A stretch of 41,906 nt of DNA from Eubacterium sp. (GTDB lineage Bacteria; Bacillota; Clostridia; Oscillospirales; Ruminococcaceae). Both the position numbers and the translations under genes were made by a program. Positions 1 through 6,813 of the stretch are shown in pieces (position 1 is the stretch's first letter; each line of letters begins with the position of its first letter). The stretch is from positions 28,107 to 70,012 of the forward strand of contig JAFLRX010000010.1 in assembly GCA_022511265.1 (NCBI GenBank), written 5' to 3'. Below the pieces are notes generated by a model. It had not been told where the DNA came from and made no database searches. It saw nothing but the letters and a program-made list of their open reading frames with translations.

Positions 1-2
1 TA

Positions 3-1841
3 GATGAATTCGCAGATGCTCTCGCCGCTGTAGCCGAGCCTATAGAGGAAATAGTAGAGGAAGTACCTGCTGAGGTTGAACCTGTAGAAGAAATAGCTGA
101 GGAACTTCCCGTTGAGGCTGAACCCGCAGAAGAACTCCCCGTTGAGGACGAAGTTGCAGAGGAAGTCACCGAGGAAACTCCTGTTGAAACAGAGCCTGTG
201 CAAGAAATAACCTCCGCCGTGGCGTCGATAGCCGATTTGTTCGGTGTTGACCAGCCCGAAGAGCCGGAAACCGTTGAAGAGATTGCGGAAGAAATCCCCG
301 CCGAGCCGGAGGTTGAGGAAGAAACTCCCATCGAGCCGGAAATCACGGAAGAAATTCCCGCTGAACCTGAAATTGCGGAAGAAACCCCCGCCGAACCGGA
401 GGTCGTCGAAGAACCTGTTGATGAGCTTTCCGCTGCGGTTGAATCCATAATAAAGGAAGAGCCTGTTATAGCGCCGGCCACCGGTCTGTTCATCACACCG
501 GAGGCATTTGCGGGACACTCCGCCCCGCCCGAAGAGGAGACAGCCGAACAGCCCGCCGAAGAAGCTGCGGTCGAAGAAAAGCCTGAAGACAAGCCCATAG
601 AAGAGGAATTTTTCAAGAGACCGCCTGTAAAGGGGCTGTTTATCTCCCCCGAATCCTTTGCCGAGCAATTGGCAGAGCCTGCCGCTGAAGAAGCCCCCGC
701 GGAAGAAACACCTACGGAGGAAGCAGAAGAGACAGCACCGACGGAAGAGCAGCCCGCAGCGACCGAGACTGCGGAGGAAAAGGAATACGACGGATTTTTT
801 GATAACAGTCTTTCCATTCCCGAAGAGAACCACGAGGAAACCCCCGCGCCGCAGGAGCTGATTGATGAGCTGTCCGATGATATAATCAACAACGGACGCA
901 CAATGGACTTTTTCGATATGCCGGAAGAGGACGACACCGCGACCATCACTGATCTGTTCGGCGAAGAGGAAGAGAAAGAGCCGGAGGTAAACCCCGAGCT
1001 TGCGGAATTTATGGTAAGCTCGGAGGAGATATTCACGATAACCTCATCGGGTACTGAACAACAGCCCGAAGAGGAGGATAAGGAAGAAAACGAAGAAGAG
1101 CTTACCATTGCGCAGGACGTAACCTCCAACATACAGCTTTTTGAAGACCTGCTTGAGCCGCTGTATAAGGTAAAGGCAGGCAGGACCTCCAACCGCTCAG
1201 GCATACTGTTTGACTGGGAGCTGCGTATACAGGCGCTTATCGGCGGCTCGGCACTGAAAAAATACTGGCGGCTGAATTTCGGCGGTTATGAATTCTGGGA
1301 TGACGCTACATACCAGGACAGAGCCGACGACCTGCTGTCGATACTCGAATACGGCGGAATAGTCCGCGGACCGGATAAAGAAGTGGCATTCGACAAGTAC
1401 ACCCTTAAGTTCTATATGATGAGAGATGAAAGGGCAAATATCCAGGTCGGCGATTATGCCGAGGTGGTACGTCCCTGCTGGACAAATAAAGGTCAGCCGC
1501 TGATAATGGGCGAGATAAAGCCGAAGGCTAACGACAGTGAGCGTATGACGGTACTGGACGAAATGCTGAAGAATGCCGCGGTATCCGACACCGAATACGA
1601 CATACCCGTAAACGCGGATAACTTCCGCATGCAGGACCGCGAGCTGCCCACCGTAAAGCAAGCAATCGCCGACGGCAAATGCCGCTGTGCGGTAAACAAG
1701 ATGGAAAACGGCGACGCGACGATATTCTTCTTTGAGGTACTCACCGATGAGGAAGGATACGACCCCGGCACCTATCGCTTTGAGGCGACCCTGGACAAAA
1801 ACGCCCGCTTGATCGGAAGATTCAGAAGCGAAAAGATATAA
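3..1841 (+). CDS. Acidic Glu/Pro/Ala-rich protein of unknown function, 5'-truncated
   Basis: The reading frame is open from the window edge (first complete codon at base 3), so the true start lies upstream; the GTG at 198 lies inside the same Glu/Pro-rich composition and is not a convincing start. About two thirds of the visible protein is a low-complexity acidic linker built on degenerate EEIPAEPE-like units, surely disordered. Two short motifs recur in it: GLFI-T/S-PE-A/S-FA at bases 483-512 and 633-662, and I-A/T-DLFG at 228-245 and 945-962. The last roughly 230 residues (from about base 1125) have ordinary composition, rich in Trp, Tyr and Phe, and look like a folded domain. There is no signal peptide or membrane segment in the visible part. 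I do not recognise the family; a scaffold or adaptor carrying linear motifs is a guess. It is followed by a strong terminator. Confidence 0.85.
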   Translation, partial: DEFADALAAVAEPIEEIVEEVPAEVEPVEEIAEELPVEAEPAEELPVEDEVAEEVTEETPVETEPVQEITSAVASIADLFGVDQPEEPETVEEIAEEIPAEPEVEEETPIEPEITEEIPAEPEIAEETPAEPEVVEEPVDELSAAVESIIKEEPVIAPATGLFITPEAFAGHSAPPEEETAEQPAEEAAVEEKPEDKPIEEEFFKRPPVKGLFISPESFAEQLAEPAAEEAPAEETPTEEAEETAPTEEQPAATETAEEKEYDGFFDNSLSIPEENHEETPAPQELIDELSDDIINNGRTMDFFDMPEEDDTATITDLFGEEEEKEPEVNPELAEFMVSSEEIFTITSSGTEQQPEEEDKEENEEELTIAQDVTSNIQLFEDLLEPLYKVKAGRTSNRSGILFDWELRIQALIGGSALKKYWRLNFGGYEFWDDATYQDRADDLLSILEYGGIVRGPDKEVAFDKYTLKFYMMRDERANIQVGDYAEVVRPCWTNKGQPLIMGEIKPKANDSERMTVLDEMLKNAAVSDTEYDIPVNADNFRMQDRELPTVKQAIADGKCRCAVNKMENGDATIFFFEVLTDEEGYDPGTYRFEATLDKNARLIGRFRSEKI

Positions 1842-1843
1842 TT

Positions 1844-1872
1844 AAAAAACCGCCCTTACGGGCGGTTTTTTA
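1844..1872 (+). terminator. Rho-independent terminator of the acidic protein gene
   Basis: A perfect 12-bp stem (aaaaaaccgccc with gggcggtttttt, loop ttac) begins three bases after the stop codon. Its U-tract runs straight into the repeat element that follows. Confidence 0.9.
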
Positions 1873-2052
1873 TTAGTGAAAAAGTAATAGTGAATAGTGA
1901 AGAAGTGAGGTGGCGGGCTGCGCCCGCGAATTAAAAAGCTTTTTCAATCCATGCCGCGCGCATTATATCAGCATAAAATGTTGATATGATGACAATGCCA
2001 AAGGCATAATGCATACCACACTTTTTCACTATTCGCTTTTCACTATTCACTA
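1872..2052. repeat. MITE-like element with ~34-bp imperfect terminal inverted repeats
   Basis: The left arm (1872-1906) consists of TTAGTGAA/TAGTGAA units and the right arm (2020-2052) is their reverse complement. Between them are a GC hairpin (gcgggc/gcccgc, about 1913-1927) and a smaller one around 1996-2008 (atgcc/ggcat). There is no ORF. The element fills the gap between two convergent genes and abuts a terminator on each side. Related half-elements occur at 5641 and 34840. Confidence 0.7.
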
Positions 2053-2081
2053 AAAAAGCAGCCCGTCAGGGCTGCTTTTTC
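2053..2081 (-). terminator. Terminator of the G5/3D-domain gene
   Basis: A 12-bp perfect stem (aaaaagcagccc with gggctgcttttt, loop gtca) lies just beyond the stop codon of the minus-strand gene. Its T-tract, read on the minus strand, leads directly into TTAGTGAATAGTGAA. Confidence 0.85.
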
Positions 2082-3338
2082 TTATCCGTTTCCTACTTCG
2101 ATAACGTATATATCTACCAGATGCCAGCCCCATGCGCAGGCGTCTGCGTAATGGTTTGCGCTATCTCCCATATATACGTCAACCGGTATCGTGCCGTCCA
2201 TCATGCCGTAGCCGGTATCGGCGGCTATCGCATAGCCATAGCAGATGTTATCGCCCTCCTGTCCGACGATATACAGCAACGAGCCGTAAGGAATTACGTT
2301 GGGGTTTACCGCACAGGTGCCTATCTCGGCAAGTCTGCCGCTGGCGGTCTTCGCACCCTCAAACGCGGTGTACGCGGTCGCGGGGCCGGAGATAATGTAT
2401 TCGTAATTTACCGGTCTGCCGTTTTCCAGCACTATCGCGGGGTCGTCTATCTTGCAGTAGGGCTCTGACACTGCCGCGCCCTCGGCGATGACCTCGTTGG
2501 TCTTTTCGCTGATTATCTTTGTCTCAACCGCGGTGTCGGTCTTTACACCGTCAATGTAAGTCTCGGTGGTTGTCGTCTCCTTAACGCCGTCAACGCCCTC
2601 GGTAACTACTCTGCTGTCGCCTATCGCCATAAGGTTGTCGTTGACCGTCTCGGTCTCGTAGGGGTCGACCTCTCTCTTGGTGCTGACCTTTTTCTCAACG
2701 CGGGATACCTTTATCTCGCAAGGTTCGGTGATAATTTCATCAAGCTCTGCCGATACTATATCATCCTTGCCGAGCTTTATCTCTGCCCTTTCAAGCAGCT
2801 CGCTGACGGTGTTTGAGTTGCATATTACCGCAACCGTCTCGCCGTCGGCGGTCACTTCTACATCAAATGCTCTTGTGATCTCTATTACGTCGCCGTCCTG
2901 TATCTTTTCCTCCGGTGCGGGAGTTATGGTGTCGTACTCTCCCAGCTCTATCGAGAACTGCTCCAGCAGCTGCTCTACCGTACCGTCAATATTGTATACG
3001 GGCGAATATTCCTCTCCGTCTACCGTCACAGGCACCTCGTACGCACGACGTACCGTCAGCGTCGCGGTAGGAGAGCCGTCAAAGCCGGTAAATTCCACAC
3101 GGTCGTACATGCCGACCGATATGCCGTTTTCCGCAAGCACATCGTAAGGATCTGCCTGCATGGTGTATACGGTGCGCTCGCTGCCGCCGTCTATAATGGT
3201 AACGTCATATCTGAAGTATACCAGACCTGTCAGCAAAAATGCGCTGAATATGCTTACGAATATAAACGCAAGCTTTAGAAATGCTTTTTTGGATACGCGC
3301 AGCTTAAGCGCGCCCTTCTTACTGAATAAACTTAACAT
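2082..3338 (-). CDS. YabE/RpfB-like cell-wall protein (DUF348, G5 and 3D domains)
   Basis: This 418-aa protein has a basic N-terminus and one membrane segment at about residues 22-42, so most of it is extracytoplasmic. Three DUF348-type repeats (about 46-95, 102-155, 158-212) are followed by a G5 domain (about 214-290) and a C-terminal 3D domain (about 332-416). The 3D signature is AADTGYG followed by VDVYMGD, with Asp374 and Asp387. Members of this family (Bacillus YabE, actinobacterial RpfB) act on or bind peptidoglycan; the 3D fold resembles lytic transglycosylase MltA. ATG start at 3338 follows a GGATAGGG ribosome binding site. It is monocistronic, with its own consensus promoter, a ~150-nt leader and WalR-like boxes upstream. 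The exact enzymatic activity is inferred from family only. Confidence 0.88.
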   Translation of the reverse strand: MLSLFSKKGALKLRVSKKAFLKLAFIFVSIFSAFLLTGLVYFRYDVTIIDGGSERTVYTMQADPYDVLAENGISVGMYDRVEFTGFDGSPTATLTVRRAYEVPVTVDGEEYSPVYNIDGTVEQLLEQFSIELGEYDTITPAPEEKIQDGDVIEITRAFDVEVTADGETVAVICNSNTVSELLERAEIKLGKDDIVSAELDEIITEPCEIKVSRVEKKVSTKREVDPYETETVNDNLMAIGDSRVVTEGVDGVKETTTTETYIDGVKTDTAVETKIISEKTNEVIAEGAAVSEPYCKIDDPAIVLENGRPVNYEYIISGPATAYTAFEGAKTASGRLAEIGTCAVNPNVIPYGSLLYIVGQEGDNICYGYAIAADTGYGMMDGTIPVDVYMGDSANHYADACAWGWHLVDIYVIEVGNG

Positions 3339-3495
3339 TTTCCCTATCCTTTCTCACTTAGGACCTTACGCTGTAAATTTGAACGATCCTTTGCTTTGAA
3401 AAAAATCGGTATATATTATTATAGTAACTTCTCTTTTCCGATTTTTCCGTTCTTTCATTTGATGAAATTATCGGCGGTTTTTTGAACCTGCAAAC

Positions 3496-3524
3496 ATTAT
3501 AACGCCGGCTTTTGTAAATGTCAA
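3496..3524 (-). promoter_or_regulatory. Consensus SigA promoter of the G5/3D gene
   Basis: Read on the minus strand: TTGACA (3519-3524), 17-bp spacer, TATAAT (3496-3501), both perfect. Transcription should start near 3489, giving a leader of about 150 nt (3339-3489). I looked for a ydaO/c-di-AMP riboswitch, common upstream of such genes, but its core motifs are absent. Confidence 0.85.
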
Positions 3525-3569
3525 ATAAATTCAACAGCTTATTTTTGGTGAAAATACACAAAGAAATTT

Positions 3570-3608
3570 TGTTACCGTTTTGTAACCTTTTTGTTACCGT
3601 TTTGTAAT
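3570..3608 (+). promoter_or_regulatory. Four phased WalR-like hexamers (TGTWAH-N5 repeats)
   Basis: TGTTAC (3570), TGTAAC (3581), TGTTAC (3592) and TGTAAT (3603) are each separated by exactly 5 bp, an 11-bp period on one helix face. The known WalR/YycF consensus is TGTWAH-N5-TGTWAH, so two full boxes are in tandem. They lie about 45 bp upstream of the -35 of the G5/3D gene promoter and about 180 bp upstream of the divergent VTC promoter. The rest of the 3525-3790 interval is AT-rich and holds nothing else I recognise. Confidence 0.6.
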
Positions 3609-3790
3609 AAATAAAAAAATGCGATTTATAGTAAAATTTTGTCGGCCTCCTTGTCATTTTTGCCAAAATTAAAAGTTTGGATTTTGGTGTGCAAAAGGGC
3701 TGAAAATTTTTATATTTATGTCAGAATTTAGCAAATATGCACAATGGAGTAATATTTGCCGTTGTAAACCGCAAAGCATCCAAGCTACTC

Positions 3791-3819
3791 TTGACAGCGC
3801 AAAAACTTTATGCTATACT
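3791..3819 (+). promoter_or_regulatory. SigA promoter of the VTC/DUF4956 operon
   Basis: TTGACA (3791-3796), 17-bp spacer, TATACT (3814-3819), about 88 bp upstream of the first start codon. Confidence 0.8.
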
Positions 3820-3906
3820 TACAAAAAGACTGATTTTCATTTCTATTATAATTAGTATAAAACATTTACACCTATTATAATATATAGAGCTGCAAAGGAG
3901 GCTGCC

Positions 3907-4617
3907 TTGCAATACAGAGACAGAAAGCTGCGCTTTGAGCTGAAATATCCCGCGACGGCGGCGCAGTGTGAGATACTGCGGCAGCGCTTTGCCTCGGCAA
4001 TGACGCCGGACGAGCACGGCGGAAAATACCGCGTCACCAGCCTGTATCTCGACGACATATATATGTCCGCCTATAACGACAAGCTGCTGGGCGGAGACGT
4101 ACGCAAAAAGTACCGCATACGCACCTATAACCTTGACGAAAAGCTGCTGCGGTTTGAATGTAAATACAAAGACCGTGAGATGACCTCAAAACGCAGCATG
4201 TGGATAAACAAAGAGATGTATTACCGCATATTGGACGGCGACTTCTTTTTCGCCGGCGCGCCGGAGCTTGAGGGCTCGGTGCTGTGGGACGCGTCAGTCA
4301 GCAATTCGCTTGCCCGGCTGCGGCCCTCGGTGATAGTGGACTATAACCGCGAGGCATTCATCAACCGCGAGGGCAACGTCCGCTTTACCATAGACAGCGG
4401 GTTTAAGGTCGGGGTATTCTCGGACGATATGCTTTCCGACCGGGTGCGGTATATCCCCGTGACCGAGTCGCCCGCCGTGGTGGAGATAAAGTACGACGAG
4501 CTGCTGCCGGTACATCTGGCGGACCTGATACAGGGCGTAAAGCTGGAGCGCGCGGCGTTTTCAAAATTCCTTATCTGCCGCGACAAGCTGAGCGAAATGC
4601 ATAAGAGCGTATATTGA
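3907..4617 (+). CDS. VTC-domain protein (polyphosphate polymerase-like, triphosphate tunnel fold)
   Basis: The 236-aa protein matches the VTC domain, the tunnel fold of eukaryotic Vtc4 polyphosphate polymerase. Visible family features are FELKY near the N-terminus (Glu11, Lys13), TSLYLDD (44-50), RKKYRIR (66-72), RFECKYK (82-88), VRFTID (158-163), VEIKYDE (192-198) and SKF (219-221): the alternating Glu/Lys/Arg pattern that lines the anion tunnel. The start is TTG at 3907, set by the AAAGGAGG ribosome binding site ending five bases before it. It heads an operon with a coiled-coil protein and a DUF4956 membrane protein; VTC and DUF4956 genes are frequent neighbours in bacteria. Bacterial members are mostly untested, so polymerase activity is inference. 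Confidence 0.85.
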   Translation: MQYRDRKLRFELKYPATAAQCEILRQRFASAMTPDEHGGKYRVTSLYLDDIYMSAYNDKLLGGDVRKKYRIRTYNLDEKLLRFECKYKDREMTSKRSMWINKEMYYRILDGDFFFAGAPELEGSVLWDASVSNSLARLRPSVIVDYNREAFINREGNVRFTIDSGFKVGVFSDDMLSDRVRYIPVTESPAVVEIKYDELLPVHLADLIQGVKLERAAFSKFLICRDKLSEMHKSVY

Positions 4618-4629
4618 CGGGAGGCGGAC

Positions 4630-4890
4630 ATGGAAGAATTACTTGAAGTAATGAAAGAGATACGGGATATGCTGGCTGATATAAAGGAAAGCATAGAAAA
4701 TATCGAAAGCTATACCGACTCTGCCTCGGACGATACTTCGGATTTAGTTGAGGTGGTATACCGCAACAACGAAAAGCTGATGGAGATAAGCGCGGCAATC
4801 AGTACGGATATACCGCAGACGTTGGACAGCATAGACAGCAAACTGGATGCGATTGATTCCGGCGTATATGATATAGGCGGAAAAATATAG
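4630..4890 (+). CDS. Small coiled-coil protein in the VTC/DUF4956 operon
   Basis: An 86-aa acidic protein with heptad-like hydrophobic spacing over most of its length (MEELLEVMKEI at the N-terminus; later LDSIDSKLDAIDSGV). It has no membrane segment or cysteine. ATG follows GGGAGGCGG, 12 bases after the VTC stop and 17 before the DUF4956 start, so it is almost certainly cotranscribed and translated. I do not recognise the family. Its position between a tunnel enzyme and a membrane protein suggests a structural link between them, which is inference. Confidence 0.75.
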   Translation: MEELLEVMKEIRDMLADIKESIENIESYTDSASDDTSDLVEVVYRNNEKLMEISAAISTDIPQTLDSIDSKLDAIDSGVYDIGGKI

Positions 4891-4907
4891 CTTTACGGAG
4901 GTAAACG

Positions 4908-5612
4908 ATGACTGAATTTTTAACCACAATGGCTGAAAACACCGATGATTTCTGGTCGGTGATAGAAGACAGCCTCAGCCTTTCGGTGCAGCTGGAGGAT
5001 CTCTCGCTGCCGAGGATATTACTTGCGATGATAACCGCGACGATATGCGGTCTGATAATCTACTGGGTATACCGTATGTTCTACCGCGGCGTGGTATACA
5101 GCGACAACTTTAACATACTGGTAATGTTAGTAACGGTAGTCACCGCGTTTATCATCATGTCGATAAGCGTAAACGTGGTGCTGTCGCTGGGTATGGTGGG
5201 CGCATTGTCGATAGTGCGTTTCCGCTCGGCGATAAAGGACCCGCTGGACGTCGGATTTTTGTTCTGGGGCGTTGCCGCCGGACTGACCGCGGGCGCGGGC
5301 TTGTACTTCCCCGCTCTGATAGGTTCGGTATTTATCGCGGTGCTGTACATAGTGCTGACGATAGTTAAGAAAGAGCGCCGCTGCTATCTGCTGGTGATAA
5401 GATACGGCGCAGAGGCTGAGGACAACGTAAACGCCCAGCTAGGCGCGATACGTTTCCGCCTGAAGAACAAAACTCAGGTGGCAGACAAGACTGAGCTGAC
5501 CATCGAGATAAAGGTGAAAAACAACGACACCTCCCAGCTTTCCCGCTTTAAGGCTATTAACGGCGTTGACAGCGTAACACTGCTGGAATACAACGGAGAA
5601 TATATGAACTAA
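4908..5612 (+). CDS. DUF4956 family membrane protein
   Basis: A 234-aa protein with an amphipathic N-terminus, membrane segments at about 36-58, 68-90, 92-100 and 117-148, and a soluble C-terminal domain of about 80 residues. The loop RFRSAIKDPLD after the second hydrophobic block is the typical DUF4956 signature. RBS GGAGG precedes ATG. It is the last gene of the VTC operon and is closed by a strong terminator. The function of DUF4956 is unknown; its association with VTC-domain proteins suggests a membrane partner in polyphosphate or other anion chemistry. Confidence 0.85.
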   Translation: MTEFLTTMAENTDDFWSVIEDSLSLSVQLEDLSLPRILLAMITATICGLIIYWVYRMFYRGVVYSDNFNILVMLVTVVTAFIIMSISVNVVLSLGMVGALSIVRFRSAIKDPLDVGFLFWGVAAGLTAGAGLYFPALIGSVFIAVLYIVLTIVKKERRCYLLVIRYGAEAEDNVNAQLGAIRFRLKNKTQVADKTELTIEIKVKNNDTSQLSRFKAINGVDSVTLLEYNGEYMN

Positions 5613-5643
5613 AAATTTCCGCCCATACGGGCGGAAATTTTTT
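5613..5643 (+). terminator. Terminator of the VTC/DUF4956 operon
   Basis: A 12-bp perfect stem (aaatttccgccc with gggcggaaattt, loop atac) starts directly after the stop codon and is followed by TTT. Confidence 0.9.
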
Positions 5644-5695
5644 AGTGAAGAGTGAATAATGAATAGTGAATAATTGTTGTGCCCGCTGTCGCTGC
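5641..5695 (+). repeat. Half-copy of the TTAGTGAA dispersed repeat
   Basis: Degenerate AGTGAAGAGTGAATAATG / AATAGTGAATAATT units directly follow the terminator T-tract. A GC-rich stretch (gcccgctgtcgctgc) that could form a weak hairpin comes next. Same order as the left arm at 1872. Confidence 0.6.
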
Positions 5696-5719
5696 AGAAT
5701 GAAAAAATAATGTTTTTTA

Positions 5720-5748
5720 TTGACAAACCGACGATTTTACTATATTAT
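5720..5748 (+). promoter_or_regulatory. Probable SigA promoter of speD
   Basis: TTGACA (5720-5725), 17-bp spacer, TATTAT (5743-5748), about 40 bp upstream of the start. A better-matching TATAAT at 5748-5753 would need a 22-bp spacer. Confidence 0.65.
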
Positions 5749-5787
5749 ATAATCATGACTATAATGTTGAAAGGACGGTAAGGACTG

Positions 5788-6603
5788 TTGGAAAAGAAGA
5801 TCAAGCTGTACGGCTTTAACAACCTGACCAAGACCTTAAGCTTTAACATATACGACATCTGCTACGCCAAGACCGCGTCAGAGAAAAGGGACTATATAAA
5901 ATACATTGACGAGCAGTATAATTCCGAGCGTCTGACCGGAATACTCTGCGATGTCACCGACATAATCGGCGCGCATGTGCTGAACATATCCAAGCAGGAC
6001 TACGACCCTCAGGGGGCGAGCGTTTCGCTGCTGATATCCGAAAAGGCGACCGAGGGCATGGAGATAGACAGCTCCTGCAACAGGGGCATCGTTGACGGCA
6101 AGCCGATGCGCCCGCAGGGCGAGACCATCGCGGCACATCTTGACAAGTCGCATGTTACGGTGCATACCTATCCCGAATATCACCCCAGCAACAGCATATC
6201 CACCTTCCGCGTGGACATAGACGTGTCCACCTGCGGCGAGATCTCCCCGCTGAACGCGCTGGATTATCTCATAGGCAGCTTTGATTCGGATATAATAGCG
6301 ATAGACTACCGCGTGCGCGGTTTTACCCGTGATATGGGCGGGCGCAAGCTGTTTATGGACCACGACATAACCTCGATACAGGACTTTATCAACGACTACA
6401 CGCTGACCAAATACAACGCCACCGACATAAACGTATATCAGGCGAACATATTCCACACCCGCCTTATGGTAAAGGAAATGGAACTGAAAAACTACCTGTT
6501 CAACAGCGACATATACGACATACCGCCCAAAGAGCGTCTGCGCATAACCGAGAGCCTGCGCAGAGAGATGATAGAGATATACTCGGGAAGCATTATTTTT
6601 TAA
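5788..6603 (+). CDS. speD: S-adenosylmethionine decarboxylase proenzyme
   Basis: This 271-aa protein is of the long Escherichia coli type (264 aa there) rather than the short Bacillus SpeH type. It decarboxylates S-adenosylmethionine to supply aminopropyl groups for spermidine. The self-cleavage site is in LDKSHVTVHTYPE: Lys120-Ser121, where Ser121 becomes the pyruvoyl cofactor; His122, the downstream TYPEYHP and a cysteine in DVSTCGE (processing region) are present. The start is TTG at 5788, because an in-frame stop lies at 5779 and no ATG is available; AAGGA lies just upstream with short spacing. It precedes a basic amino acid decarboxylase and speE, giving a spermidine cluster, although a 210-bp repeat-containing gap separates it from them. 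Confidence 0.93.
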   Translation: MEKKIKLYGFNNLTKTLSFNIYDICYAKTASEKRDYIKYIDEQYNSERLTGILCDVTDIIGAHVLNISKQDYDPQGASVSLLISEKATEGMEIDSSCNRGIVDGKPMRPQGETIAAHLDKSHVTVHTYPEYHPSNSISTFRVDIDVSTCGEISPLNALDYLIGSFDSDIIAIDYRVRGFTRDMGGRKLFMDHDITSIQDFINDYTLTKYNATDINVYQANIFHTRLMVKEMELKNYLFNSDIYDIPPKERLRITESLRREMIEIYSGSIIF

Positions 6604-6800
6604 TTCGGAATTCGGAATGCGGAATGCGGAATTGCGAGTAGGTTTTTATTAGATTTCAAAGTTGGTTTTCGCAGGGCTGAAATAGCACAGATATATTTTT
6701 GCACTATACAATATGGTACGCAATTTTAAGATAATTTGTAAATTCGCGGCGAAGCCGCAACAATAATTCCGAATTCCGAATTCATAATTCCGAATTCAGG
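6602..6800. repeat. MITE-like element with GGAATTCGG-type inverted ends
   Basis: The left arm (6602-6636) is AATTCGGAATTCGGAATGCGG-like and starts within the speD stop codon. The right arm (6764-6797) is its imperfect reverse complement with ATTCCGAATTC units. The interior (6637-6763) has no ORF and contains a small hairpin gcggcgaagccgc (about 6746-6758). Palindromic EcoRI-like units make each arm self-complementary as well. Single-arm relatives are at 12238 and 20837. There is no clear terminator between speD and the next gene, so read-through is possible. Confidence 0.65.
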
Positions 6801-6813
6801 AAAGGTGATAACT

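Noticed and set aside
198-1841. Gene start at GTG 198
   Set aside because: The frame is open to the window edge with the same repeat composition and there is no Shine-Dalgarno before the GTG, so the gene is 5'-truncated.
1872-2052. CRISPR array from repeated TAGTGAA units
   Set aside because: Units are 7-8 bp, degenerate and contiguous, with no spacers of constant length and no cas genes.
3339-3489. ydaO (c-di-AMP) riboswitch in the leader of the G5/3D gene
   Set aside because: The leader length suits it, but the conserved GGGGUNAAU-like and GGGACA blocks are missing.
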